From: Bacteroidales bacterium
Lineage (GTDB): Bacteria > Bacteroidota > Bacteroidia > Bacteroidales > WCHB1-69
Direction of reading: 5' to 3'
Assembly: GCA_028684405.1 (NCBI GenBank)
Contig: JAQUGA010000117.1
Coordinates: 1-7,799, forward strand
Length of the DNA stretch: 7,799 nucleotides
Positions 1 to 7,028 of this stretch are shown here, one piece after another. The position numbers and the translations under genes were made by a program. Each line of letters begins with the position of its first letter. Within the stretch, counting starts at the first letter, position 1. The notes under the pieces are model-generated. The model made no database searches and was not told the origin of the DNA. It was given only the letters and a program-made list of their open reading frames with translations.

Positions 1-1
1 T

Positions 2-2737
2 TTAGATCTGACTGTAAACGATGTTGTTACACCCGGAACCTGTGCAAATAACTACACCATCACTCGCACTTGGACTGCCACTGATGTTTGTGGAAACAGT
101 TCAACCAGCACTCAAATTATTACGGTTGATGATAATACTCCTCCTGTAATATTGAATTGTCCTGATTCTCAAATGTTTTGTAGTACTAATTCTGGGATTT
201 ACAATGTTCCAACAATTAGCGTTTCTGATAATTGTATTGGAGAAATAACAACTATATTCAATATATCGGGTGCAACGAATAGAAATGGAATTGGAAATGA
301 CGCAAGTGGCGTTTTTGAAATTGGCACTTCTACCGTAGTCTGGACCGTTACTGATGTTTGTAACAATGAATCAACGTGTTCCGTAATTGTCACCATTGAT
401 GAAACACTTCTTCCAACATTTAGTCAATTAGGCCCCTTTTGCATTGCTTCTTCTCCAGATACGTTTCCAAATGTTTCCTTGAACGGTGTTATTGGCTCAT
501 GGAGTCCAGATGTAATAAATGCTGATTTAGTAGGTACAGTGGAATATTTGTTTACTCCTGATGCAGATCAGTGTGCTACTCTGGCAAGTATGAATGTCGA
601 AATTATTGAAATTACTCTAGATGTCACTACAAGCAATCCTATATGTTTTGGCGGAAACGGAAGTATTGGTTTCGCCTCAAGTGGCAGTAATGGCACCTAT
701 TCATATACTGTTAACGGATCACCTGCAACAAATCCTCATTCAGCAGTAGCGAGTACATACACTGTTGCTGTTTCAGATGGAACTTGTTCTGCATCCCAAA
801 ATGTTACTTTAGTTCAGCCTCTATTGTTGGATGCTTCTTATACGAAAACGAATGTAACATGCAATGGAGATAGCAATGGAGCCATAGATGTAACCGTTGA
901 AGGCGGAACGACTCCCTATTCTTTTGCTTGGAGTGATGGAAATATGGCAACAGAAGATAGAACAGGCTTAGTTGCAGGTACATATTCTGTAGTTGTTAGC
1001 GATGCCAATGGATGTAGTTTTACTATTAGTAATATTGTAATCACACAGCCTCAAGCAGTAAGTGTTACCGGAGTAATTTCGAATGTCTCTTGCAATAATG
1101 GAACCAATGGAGGCGTTGTAACAACGACAATTGGTGGAAATACAGGAAACTATACTTACTTATGGTCTTCATTGCAGCAAACGGCAAGTATTAGCAATGT
1201 TGGTGCGGGAACGTATGCTGTAACAGCAACGGACGCTCAAGCTTGTACAGGAACTGCTAGTTTTGTGATAAATCAACCAGAAGAAATTAGTATTACTTCT
1301 CAGATAAGCAATCCTAGCTGTCATGCTTTGACAAATGGAGAAGTGCTCTTGACAGTTAGCGGCGGAACACCAAGCTATTCATATCAGTGGAATCCGACGG
1401 GAAGTGGAGGCAGTGAAGCAGAAAACTTAAGTGGTGTCGGAGTGGGAACGTATAGTGTAACCGTAACTGATTCATTGTTATGTTCTTCCACGGCAACGTA
1501 CACATTAATAGAACCCTCTATTTTATCTGTTTCTGAAACATCTATAAATACAACTTGTGATTTGCCAAATGGCTCGATAAGCATAACTGCAAATGGAGGA
1601 ACTCCTGCTTATACGTATCAATGGGACGCAAATGCTTTGAATGCAACAACAGCGGAGGTTTCGAATTTGAGCAATCAATCCTACACACTTACGGTAACAG
1701 ATGCAAACCAATGTACCATTGAAAAAACAATAGAAGTGGGACGGGATATTCCTCCAACTTTAAGTTTGGTTGAGCAAATTAATGAAACATGTTCCGATAG
1801 CAATGCAGAAATTACAGTTGAAGTTTCGGATGGTCGTCCCGACTATACTTATTCATGGAGCTGTAATTTGGGATATAATAATCCGACTATTGGTAATCTT
1901 TCTGCTGGAACTCATATCGCTATTGTAACTGATGCAGATGGTTGTACAGATTCTTTAATAATTTTAATAACCAATCACGAAGAACCGCAAGTCCAAATAG
2001 TCTCGATAAGTCCAGCGCATTGCGATCAGGCTGATGGTGCAGCTCGTTTGGAAGTCACTGGAGGTAGTGCAAGTTACAGCTATGATTGGGGAACTACGCC
2101 AGCACGTACATCAAATTATGAAACTCAATTAATGGGAAATCACTATACGGTTACCGTAAGTGATGGCGTTTGTGATGTTGAGATTATTGTGGATGTTCCC
2201 AATTTGCCAGGTCCCACGGTGAATGCTTCCGCAAATCCAAGTGAAGCCTATGTTTCTAGATCACTAATTCGTTTTAATGACGGCTCTACTGGAGCTACTT
2301 CTTGGAACTGGGATTTCGGTAACGGACAATATTCAACAGATCGAAAACCTTCCTATAATTATGAACATGCAGGAACATATGATGTAATTCTGACAGTAAT
2401 AGATGATTATGGTTGTTCGGCTTCAGATACGGTTCAAATAGTCATTCATGAAGGCTTAGTAGTTTGGATTCCAGATGCATTTACGCCAAATGGGGATGGA
2501 CTAAATGACTCTTTCGGACCCCGAGCAAAAGGTATGAGCTTGGATGATTATGAAATGGTAATTCTCGACCGTTGGGGGAAACTCGCATTTATTACGAACG
2601 ACTATTATCAGCATTGGGATGGAACCATATATGGGCAAAGAGTGGAAGTAAACTCGATTTATTTATACAAAATTACGATTAAAGATGTTTTGGGTAAAAA
2701 ACATCTTTATTCTGGTAGAGTAAGTTTAATCTATTGA
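2..2737 (+). CDS. Large T9SS-exported surface adhesin, SprB-repeat/PKD/gliding-motility C-terminal domain protein (5'-partial)
   Basis: The frame is open to the left edge, so this is the last 911 residues of a longer protein; the first ATG lies well inside a repeat, and a TTG at 152 falls mid-domain. Domains in order, numbered from position 2: end of one HYR-like domain (1-50), a second HYR-like domain (51-135, ending TDVCNNESTCSVIVTID), an Ig-like module with a GSWSP...FTPDADQC signature (about 136-203), seven SprB-type repeats (204-738), a PKD domain (739-816; WNWDFG at 768, YEHAGTYDV at 787), and a gliding-motility/CHU_C C-terminal domain (822-911; FTPNGDGLND at 827, DRWGK at 856, WDGT, final YSGRVSLIY). 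Proteins of this family use such a domain as a type B T9SS sorting signal. I infer a secreted, surface-held adhesin acting in attachment or gliding. No frameshift or internal stop is seen. The domain assignment is firm; the exact role and ligand are unknown. Confidence 0.93.
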   Translation, partial: LDLTVNDVVTPGTCANNYTITRTWTATDVCGNSSTSTQIITVDDNTPPVILNCPDSQMFCSTNSGIYNVPTISVSDNCIGEITTIFNISGATNRNGIGNDASGVFEIGTSTVVWTVTDVCNNESTCSVIVTIDETLLPTFSQLGPFCIASSPDTFPNVSLNGVIGSWSPDVINADLVGTVEYLFTPDADQCATLASMNVEIIEITLDVTTSNPICFGGNGSIGFASSGSNGTYSYTVNGSPATNPHSAVASTYTVAVSDGTCSASQNVTLVQPLLLDASYTKTNVTCNGDSNGAIDVTVEGGTTPYSFAWSDGNMATEDRTGLVAGTYSVVVSDANGCSFTISNIVITQPQAVSVTGVISNVSCNNGTNGGVVTTTIGGNTGNYTYLWSSLQQTASISNVGAGTYAVTATDAQACTGTASFVINQPEEISITSQISNPSCHALTNGEVLLTVSGGTPSYSYQWNPTGSGGSEAENLSGVGVGTYSVTVTDSLLCSSTATYTLIEPSILSVSETSINTTCDLPNGSISITANGGTPAYTYQWDANALNATTAEVSNLSNQSYTLTVTDANQCTIEKTIEVGRDIPPTLSLVEQINETCSDSNAEITVEVSDGRPDYTYSWSCNLGYNNPTIGNLSAGTHIAIVTDADGCTDSLIILITNHEEPQVQIVSISPAHCDQADGAARLEVTGGSASYSYDWGTTPARTSNYETQLMGNHYTVTVSDGVCDVEIIVDVPNLPGPTVNASANPSEAYVSRSLIRFNDGSTGATSWNWDFGNGQYSTDRKPSYNYEHAGTYDVILTVIDDYGCSASDTVQIVIHEGLVVWIPDAFTPNGDGLNDSFGPRAKGMSLDDYEMVILDRWGKLAFITNDYYQHWDGTIYGQRVEVNSIYLYKITIKDVLGKKHLYSGRVSLIY
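71..361 (+). repeat. Two HYR-domain repeat ends with a conserved 21-nt core, 270 nt apart
   Basis: The 21-mers starting at 71 and at 341 differ at only three positions, and ACTGATGTTTGT (80-91 and 350-361) is identical. They encode TWTATDVCGN and VWTVTDVCNN, the last strands of consecutive HYR-like domains. The offset is 270 nt, or 90 codons, so the domain period is about 90 residues. More copies probably lie upstream of the window. Confidence 0.75.
611..2215 (+). repeat. Seven tandem SprB-type protein repeats inside the adhesin
   Basis: The repeats run at about 611-820, 821-1051, 1052-1279, 1280-1516, 1517-1756, 1757-1987 and 1988-2215, each 70-80 codons. The shared pattern is a Cys near the start (TCNGDSNG-like), a GGTPxYxYxW core, a GTYxVTVTD turn, a second Cys (NGC, DGC), then a strand ending in P. 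All seven keep the two cysteines, which probably form a disulfide within the repeat outside the cell. DNA identity between copies is low, so the array is old at the nucleotide level. Repeats 2-4 are closest to the SprB consensus. Repeats 5-7 drift: NQSYT, GTHIA and NHYTV replace GTYxV, and repeat 6 has an extra Cys (SWSCN). Confidence 0.88.
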
Positions 2738-2840
2738 TTTGATTCGTTTATGTTCCAGTCATTGCGAAATGTAGTAGGATTTTAAGTCGCGAAATTGCAT
2801 TTCTGTTGACAAATATAGATACTTATTATTTTAATTTAAA

Positions 2841-2885
2841 AAAAACACCTGCAAGCAAACCTATAGCTTTCATGCAGGTGTTTTT
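2841..2885. terminator. Bidirectional intrinsic terminator between convergent genes
   Basis: A perfect 13-bp inverted repeat pairs AAAAACACCTGCA (2841-2853) with TGCAGGTGTTTTT (2873-2885), enclosing a 19-nt loop. The GC-rich middle (CACCTGCA) is flanked by A on the left and T on the right, so an RNA read in either direction ends in a hairpin plus U-tract. It lies 103 nt after the adhesin stop and 20 nt after the MFS stop on the other strand, and no other hairpin with a T-tract is seen between them. Confidence 0.9.
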
Positions 2886-2905
2886 CTTATGCACTGGTTT
2901 TAAAT

Positions 2906-4186
2906 TTAAATCGCCAGAAGAGCTTTTTCCTTCTTGTTCGTCATTTTCATAAGAACGCCGGTGAGAACAATGCAGATGCACAAAGAGCAGCCCGCAATAA
3001 TAAATGACATGTTATGACTTCCTGTATTTGCAAACAGCATTTGTGAGATTCGGCTGAAAATAAATCCACCCAATCCCCAAGCCGTCATTAAAACACCGAA
3101 ATTTAATCCGAAGTTTTTCATCCCCCAAAATCCTTTTGTAAAAGCTGGGAAAAGAGAGAGGTTGGTGCCATAATTAAAGCCAATAAATGTGGCTAAAAGA
3201 ACAATAATAAATGCAGATGCCGTATCATTTAGGAAAAGTGCTGATAAAAACATCAAAGAAGTTTGAAATACAAGAACAATCAGAAGCGTTAGGTTTTTAG
3301 TGATTTTATCGGAAACAATTCCAGCAACAAGTCTACCCGAGGCATTCCCAATTGCCATTATGGCAACAGCAATAAAAGCGGTACTGCCCAAACTTGCTTT
3401 TGCCATTCCCGAAATGTTCCCAATGGTCATCAAGCCGGCTCCAGAACCAATAAAAAAGATTAACCACATAAGATAAAATTCGGGAACTCGCAGCATCACA
3501 CGTGCGCCATAGTCCTTTGCAAGCATTGCAACACTTGCTTTGTCGCCAACTTCTTTTTTTGTAGGTTTGTCTTCAGCCACATAGCCTTCGGGTGGGTTTT
3601 GTAGGAAAAATGCAAGACCCACTACAATGATAATAAATGAAATCCCAAAAATCAACATGGTGGTTTGAAGTCCAAAGTTTTTGACTAAAACGGAAGCGAT
3701 GGGAGCAATAAATACGGGTGCCAGTCCAAATCCGGAAACTACAATTCCTGCAATAAGTCCTGTTTTTGCGGATGAAAACCATTTTAAAGCGGCCGGAGTT
3801 GTTGCAGAATAGCCAAAACCAATTCCTGTTCCTCCCAAAATGCCAAATCCAATGATCCATAAATGATAATTGGTGCTTAAGGAGGCAATAATAAAACCAA
3901 TTCCAACCAATAATCCTCCAATTTTTGCCGTAAATGCAGGTCCTTTTTTATCTTGTAAGGTGCCAGCAAACATCATGGAAAAAGCAAACGATAATATACA
4001 AACAGCATAGGGATCGTTTAGGGAAATGACGTCCCAATCAAAAGAGCCTTCGCCTCCAATTTGAATGGATTGAGAAATCGATTCTTTTAAAACACTCCAT
4101 GCATATAAAATTCCTAATGCAAGGTTGATAAATAATCCCGACATGGTGACAATCCATCCTCTGTTTTTAACTTCTGTGTTGTTCAT
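2906..4186 (-). CDS. OFA-family (oxalate/formate antiporter-like) MFS transporter
   Basis: This is a full-length, 426-residue inner-membrane protein with about twelve hydrophobic segments, the normal size for the family. Diagnostic stretches are LGILYAWSVL in helix 1 (23-33), the MFS loop 2-3 motif GTLQDKKGP (75-83), GYSATTPAALKWF (125-137), VSGFGLAPVF (150-159), NPPEGY at the start of the central loop (197-202), the second-half loop motif NASGRLVAGIVSDK (281-294), and YGTNLSLFPAFTKGFWG followed by KNFGLNFG (339-364). Together these mark the OFA subfamily, which includes OxlT and E. coli YhjX. Members exchange small organic anions such as oxalate, formate, lactate or pyruvate; the substrate here cannot be read from sequence. 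The start is the ATG at 4186, preceded by an A-rich stretch without a Shine-Dalgarno site. It is transcribed alone and ends at the shared terminator. The family call is strong; the substrate is open. Confidence 0.92.
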   Translation of the reverse strand: MNNTEVKNRGWIVTMSGLFINLALGILYAWSVLKESISQSIQIGGEGSFDWDVISLNDPYAVCILSFAFSMMFAGTLQDKKGPAFTAKIGGLLVGIGFIIASLSTNYHLWIIGFGILGGTGIGFGYSATTPAALKWFSSAKTGLIAGIVVSGFGLAPVFIAPIASVLVKNFGLQTTMLIFGISFIIIVVGLAFFLQNPPEGYVAEDKPTKKEVGDKASVAMLAKDYGARVMLRVPEFYLMWLIFFIGSGAGLMTIGNISGMAKASLGSTAFIAVAIMAIGNASGRLVAGIVSDKITKNLTLLIVLVFQTSLMFLSALFLNDTASAFIIVLLATFIGFNYGTNLSLFPAFTKGFWGMKNFGLNFGVLMTAWGLGGFIFSRISQMLFANTGSHNMSFIIAGCSLCICIVLTGVLMKMTNKKEKALLAI

Positions 4187-4257
4187 TTTTTTGTTAAGAT
4201 GTTGGTTGTTAATTGTTTTTGTTTGTAGTTTTGAGAAAAAAAATCGATTTGAGTCGG

Positions 4258-4265
4258 CAAAAATA
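4258..4265 (-). promoter_or_regulatory. Candidate -7 promoter element for the MFS gene
   Basis: Read on the minus strand this is TATTTTTG, matching the Bacteroidota -7 consensus TAnnTTTG. It is the only such match found upstream of the MFS start in this region and would give a leader of roughly 65 nt. No TTG sits at the usual -33 distance, and the area is AT-rich, so a chance match is possible. Confidence 0.4.
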
Positions 4266-4269
4266 AATT

Positions 4270-4307
4270 TTAATTAAGGTATTAAAAAATACTTCATGGT
4301 TAATTAA
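4270..4307. promoter_or_regulatory. Possible operator: two TTAATTAA sites flanking a GTATT-AAAA-AATAC dyad
   Basis: TTAATTAA occurs at 4270-4277 and again at 4300-4307, exactly 30 bp apart (about three helical turns). Between them is a perfect 5-bp inverted repeat with a 4-nt centre (4279-4292). The block lies just upstream of the MFS -7 candidate, where a regulator could bind. No known binding consensus was recognised, and the AT-rich setting raises the odds of coincidence. Confidence 0.35.
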
Positions 4308-4356
4308 TACATAAATATCACAAAGCTCTGTTTAACTGCATTTTAATGGTTTGATA

Positions 4357-4370
4357 TTGTTGCATAACAA
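4357..4370. promoter_or_regulatory. Short dyad TTGTT-GCAT-AACAA
   Basis: Perfect 5-bp arms surround a 4-nt centre, about 90 bp upstream of the ribD -7 element. The size and symmetry fit a small dimeric-regulator half-site pair, but nothing else supports a function. It has no T-tract, so it is not a terminator. Confidence 0.22.
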
Positions 4371-4460
4371 GGGGGTAATTGTGCTTTAATTTACAATTTA
4401 AAATGCTCTATAAGGGATGTTCCAATTGGATTTGATTCTTTCAGTCTGTTTCTTTTTTAG

Positions 4461-4468
4461 TATCTTTG
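4461..4468 (+). promoter_or_regulatory. Probable -7 promoter element of the ribD operon
   Basis: TATCTTTG matches the Bacteroidota -7 consensus TAnnTTTG exactly and lies 29 bp before the ribD ATG, which implies a leader of only about 20-25 nt. The nearest upstream TTTG (4431-4434) is 26 bp away, a little longer than the 17-23 bp usual for the -33 element, so the upstream half is weak. The short leader leaves no room for a riboswitch. Confidence 0.62.
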
Positions 4469-4497
4469 TCTCCTTAATTGAGCAATAATATAAATGT

Positions 4498-5559
4498 ATG
4501 ATTTTGTACGAAAGAATGATGCGAAGGTGTTTTGAGTTGGCTCAAAAAGGTCTCGGTAATGTGGCACCCAATCCTATGGTAGGATGCGTAATTGCATTGG
4601 ACGACCAAATAATAGGAGAGGGATATCATCAGAAATATGGGGGTGCACATGCTGAGGTCAACGCTATTCGAAGTGTGAAAGATGTAGAATTACTTAAAAA
4701 AGCGACACTGTATGTCAATCTAGAACCCTGCTCACATCATGGACAAACGCCCCCTTGCTCCGATTTGATTAATAAAATGGGAATTCCAAAACTCATTATC
4801 TCAAATTTAGACCCCAATCCAAAAGTTGCAGGAAAAGGTGTGAAACAATTAAAAAGCAATGGCATAGAGGTCATATCCGGAGTACTCGAAAAGGAAGGAG
4901 ATATTGTAAATCAACGTTTTTTCACTTTTCATCGAAAAAAAAGACCTTATATTATTCTCAAATGGGCTAAAACCCTTGATGGCTTTATGGACATTGATCG
5001 CAGCGATCCAGACAAAAAACATCATTATTGGATAACAAATCCCGAATTAAAACAGTGGGTTCATAAATGGCGATCCGAAGAAACGGCCATTGTAATTGGT
5101 GCTCAAACAGCCATAAATGATAATCCCATGCTAAATGTTCGAGAGTGGGAAGGAACAAATCCCATCCGAATTGTGGTGACAAAAGACAACGAACTCCCCA
5201 CTAATCTATCTGTTTTTAATAATCTTGCAAAAACAATCATTTTTACAAGTTTAAACCTAAAGTATCCTGGAGAAAATACTTCAACAATTCAACTAAAACC
5301 AGAAGACATGTTTTTGGAAAATGTTTTATTTGAATTATATAAGCTTGATATTCAGTCTGTTTTTGTGGAAGGAGGATTTCAATTATTAAAAAGCTTGATT
5401 GATATAAATATATGGGACGAAGCCAGAGTTTTGACTGGAAATAAATATTTTCAGAAAGGGCAGTACGCACCAGTTTTGCCGCACCAAGCAGTGAAAAAAA
5501 CAATCATTAATAAGGATTTTTTCGAACTTTATATAAACCATAATAATATAGAGGTATGA
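4498..5559 (+). CDS. ribD: RibD: bifunctional diaminohydroxyphosphoribosylaminopyrimidine deaminase / 5-amino-6-(5-phosphoribosylamino)uracil reductase
   Basis: RibD carries out the second and third steps of riboflavin synthesis in the cytoplasm: zinc-dependent deamination of the GTP cyclohydrolase II product, then NADPH-dependent reduction of the ribosyl chain. The 353 residues match the normal two-domain length. The deaminase domain (1-145) has PNPMVGCVI (24-32), zinc and catalytic residues in HAE (H51, E53) and PCSHHGQTPPC (C78, C87), and the DPNPKVAGKG loop (105-114). The reductase domain (from about 148) begins RPYIILKWAKTLDG and keeps IGAQTAINDNPMLNVR and the late VEGG motif (290-293). 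All expected metal ligands are present. The chosen ATG puts the deaminase core at its usual distance from the N terminus; another ATG at 4494 is out of frame. It is the first gene of a four-gene operon and overlaps the next by 4 bp. No other riboflavin gene is in the window. Confidence 0.97.
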   Translation: MILYERMMRRCFELAQKGLGNVAPNPMVGCVIALDDQIIGEGYHQKYGGAHAEVNAIRSVKDVELLKKATLYVNLEPCSHHGQTPPCSDLINKMGIPKLIISNLDPNPKVAGKGVKQLKSNGIEVISGVLEKEGDIVNQRFFTFHRKKRPYIILKWAKTLDGFMDIDRSDPDKKHHYWITNPELKQWVHKWRSEETAIVIGAQTAINDNPMLNVREWEGTNPIRIVVTKDNELPTNLSVFNNLAKTIIFTSLNLKYPGENTSTIQLKPEDMFLENVLFELYKLDIQSVFVEGGFQLLKSLIDINIWDEARVLTGNKYFQKGQYAPVLPHQAVKKTIINKDFFELYINHNNIEV

Positions 5560-6410
5560 TACTTTTAATTTCCGCCATTGTTGCCTATATTTTAATTTAC
5601 ATCTGTTTTAAGCTCATCGATGTATTTAAAATTGACAATACAGTTTCCATTTTATGGAATTATTTGGTGGCTTCACTCACAGGTTTTTTGGTTTTTGGTG
5701 TTGATTTTCAAGCTCTTATTTCTGCTCCATGGCTGCCAATTGCCATTGTGGTTGGACTTATTTTTTATGGTGTTTTTCATCTTTTTGCCATTTGTTCTCA
5801 AAAAATAAGCATCACCATGACGGCGATGTCGAGTAAAATGTCGGTAATAATTCCGGTAACGGCATCTTTGATTATTTTTAGTGAAATGCTGACTACTGTC
5901 AAAATAATCGGAATTGCCCTTACGCTTTTATCGCTTTTTTTAATCTTAAAACCCGACCGAAAAAATCCGATTGATAAAAAATATCGAATTGTTCCTATAT
6001 TAATTTTTATTTTTACGGGAATTTCGGATACACTGATAAAAGTAGCTCAGTCGAATCATGGAATAACAGATGCTATTGATTCGGCCCGTTTTGTGAGCAC
6101 TCTTTTTGGAATATCCTTTTTGGTAGCATTGCTCGCCGCACCATTTGTGAAAGTAAATGCCAAATCTTATTTTAAACCCAAAAATGTACTCGGAGGTTTA
6201 ATTCTTGGATTGGTCAACTTTTTTGCGGTCTTTTTGTTTACCTATTCCATGATAAATTATGATGGAAGTTATTTCTTCCCCATATTTAATTCGGGAGTAG
6301 TTGCTGGATCAGCATTGATGGGCTTTGTGTTTTTTAAAGAACGTTTGACCAAAATCAATTTAATTGGTTTGTTGTTGGCAACCATTGCCATAATTACCAT
6401 GAATTTGTAA
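5556..6410 (+). CDS. DMT-superfamily (EamA-type) inner-membrane permease
   Basis: This 284-residue protein has about ten hydrophobic helices (roughly 1-20, 30-48, 57-78, 85-108, 110-130, 142-162, 178-198, 210-230, 237-260, 263-284), the standard DMT fold of two five-helix repeats. The halves end alike: a segment with a conserved acidic residue (IFSEML, FFKERL) followed by a final helix rich in I, L and A (KIIGIALTLLSLFLIL, INLIGLLLATIAII). That is the typical EamA repeat ending. The ATG overlaps the ribD stop codon as ATGA, so translation is probably coupled to ribD. EamA proteins move metabolites such as amino acids, nucleosides or vitamins, and the RibN riboflavin transporters belong to this superfamily. 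The placement after ribD therefore allows a flavin-related role, but the sequence itself does not show the substrate. Confidence 0.88.
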   Translation: MILLISAIVAYILIYICFKLIDVFKIDNTVSILWNYLVASLTGFLVFGVDFQALISAPWLPIAIVVGLIFYGVFHLFAICSQKISITMTAMSSKMSVIIPVTASLIIFSEMLTTVKIIGIALTLLSLFLILKPDRKNPIDKKYRIVPILIFIFTGISDTLIKVAQSNHGITDAIDSARFVSTLFGISFLVALLAAPFVKVNAKSYFKPKNVLGGLILGLVNFFAVFLFTYSMINYDGSYFFPIFNSGVVAGSALMGFVFFKERLTKINLIGLLLATIAIITMNL

Positions 6411-6412
6411 GT

Positions 6413-7027
6413 ATGTTTGAAGATGAATATAATACGATTTCTGGTTTTTCTCAAGGAATTTATCGCGAGAGAGGAAGTCGTTTTATCGCCTTGGCGTATC
6501 CCGTAAGCACGGAAAATGAAGTGAAAGAAATTTTACAAAGCATCAAAAAAGAGTACAATAGTGCTCGTCATTGGTGTTATGCATATCGATTGGGCTGGGA
6601 CAAATCAGCCTATCGCATGAACGATGATGGAGAGCCTTCAGGCACTGCAGGAAAGCCAATTTATGGTCAAATTTTGTCCCACGATTTAACCAATGTTCTG
6701 ATTGTAGTAGTGCGATATTTTGGTGGCATTAAATTGGGTGTTTCTGGATTGATAGGTGCATATCGTGCCGCTACCATCGAGGCCATTCAAAATACAGAAA
6801 TCATAAGCAAGCCTGTAAAAGATATAAATGAAGTGATTTTTGGCTACGAAGTCATGAACGATATTATGCCTTTGTTGAAAAAAGAGGGTGTATATATCCT
6901 TGAAACTGAATATTTTGACGAAAATGTGAAAATAGTGTTTGAAGTCAATAAGAGTTTGAGTATTTTTGTCTGTGACCAGTTGTCTGGTTTTGATAAAACG
7001 AAAGTAAAATATATTGAAACAATATAA
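6413..7027 (+). CDS. YigZ/IMPACT-family protein (UPF0029)
   Basis: The family hallmarks are all present: the SRFIA start of the fold (22-26), ARHWCYAYR (51-59), DDGEPSGTAGKPI (71-83) and RYFGGIKLGVSGLIGAY (101-117). Most relatives read RYFGGTKLG, so the Ile is a small change. Residues from about 139 to 195 form the second, ferredoxin-like domain seen in bacterial YigZ. The total of 204 residues is normal. Eukaryotic IMPACT binds GCN1 and restrains the GCN2 kinase; the bacterial role is poorly defined, with nucleic-acid or ribosome-related functions proposed. The ATG follows the permease stop by 2 bp, and the next gene starts 1 bp after this stop, so it is deep inside the operon. The family assignment is very secure; its function here is not. 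Confidence 0.95.
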   Translation: MFEDEYNTISGFSQGIYRERGSRFIALAYPVSTENEVKEILQSIKKEYNSARHWCYAYRLGWDKSAYRMNDDGEPSGTAGKPIYGQILSHDLTNVLIVVVRYFGGIKLGVSGLIGAYRAATIEAIQNTEIISKPVKDINEVIFGYEVMNDIMPLLKKEGVYILETEYFDENVKIVFEVNKSLSIFVCDQLSGFDKTKVKYIETI

Positions 7028-7028
7028 T

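Larger units (their letters stand above)
4187..4497. other. Divergent intergenic region between the MFS gene and the ribD operon
   Basis: This 311-bp, AT-rich stretch has no convincing coding frame or RNA gene. It holds a -7 element candidate for each direction, paired TTAATTAA sites around a short dyad (4270-4307), and a second dyad (4357-4370). The part between about 4371 and 4460 shows a GGGGG run and T-rich sequence but nothing I can name. I saw no FMN riboswitch core upstream of ribD. Confidence 0.7.

Noticed and set aside
152..154. TTG as a possible start codon of the adhesin
   Set aside because: The same frame is open back to position 2 and encodes the preceding HYR-like domain end, so the true start is outside the window.
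611..2215. CRISPR-like or other non-coding repeat array
   Set aside because: The periodicity is 70-80 codons within one open frame and reflects SprB protein repeats; there are no short identical repeats with spacers.
2791..2803. Small hairpin GAAAT-TGC-ATTTC in the 3' region of the adhesin gene
   Set aside because: The 5-bp AT-rich stem has no T-tract and is far weaker than the terminator at 2841-2885; probably chance.
4371..4497. FMN riboswitch upstream of ribD
   Set aside because: The conserved RFN core sequences are not seen, and the predicted promoter leaves a leader of only about 20-25 nt.
5620..5808. Second, +1-shifted frame within the permease gene
   Set aside because: It is a hydrophobic shadow of the T-rich permease coding sequence with no start context or independent domain.
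7014..7016. TTG as start of the 5'-nucleotidase-domain lipoprotein
   Set aside because: It overlaps the upstream gene and only adds MKQYN before a normal lipoprotein signal; the ATG at 7029 fits better.
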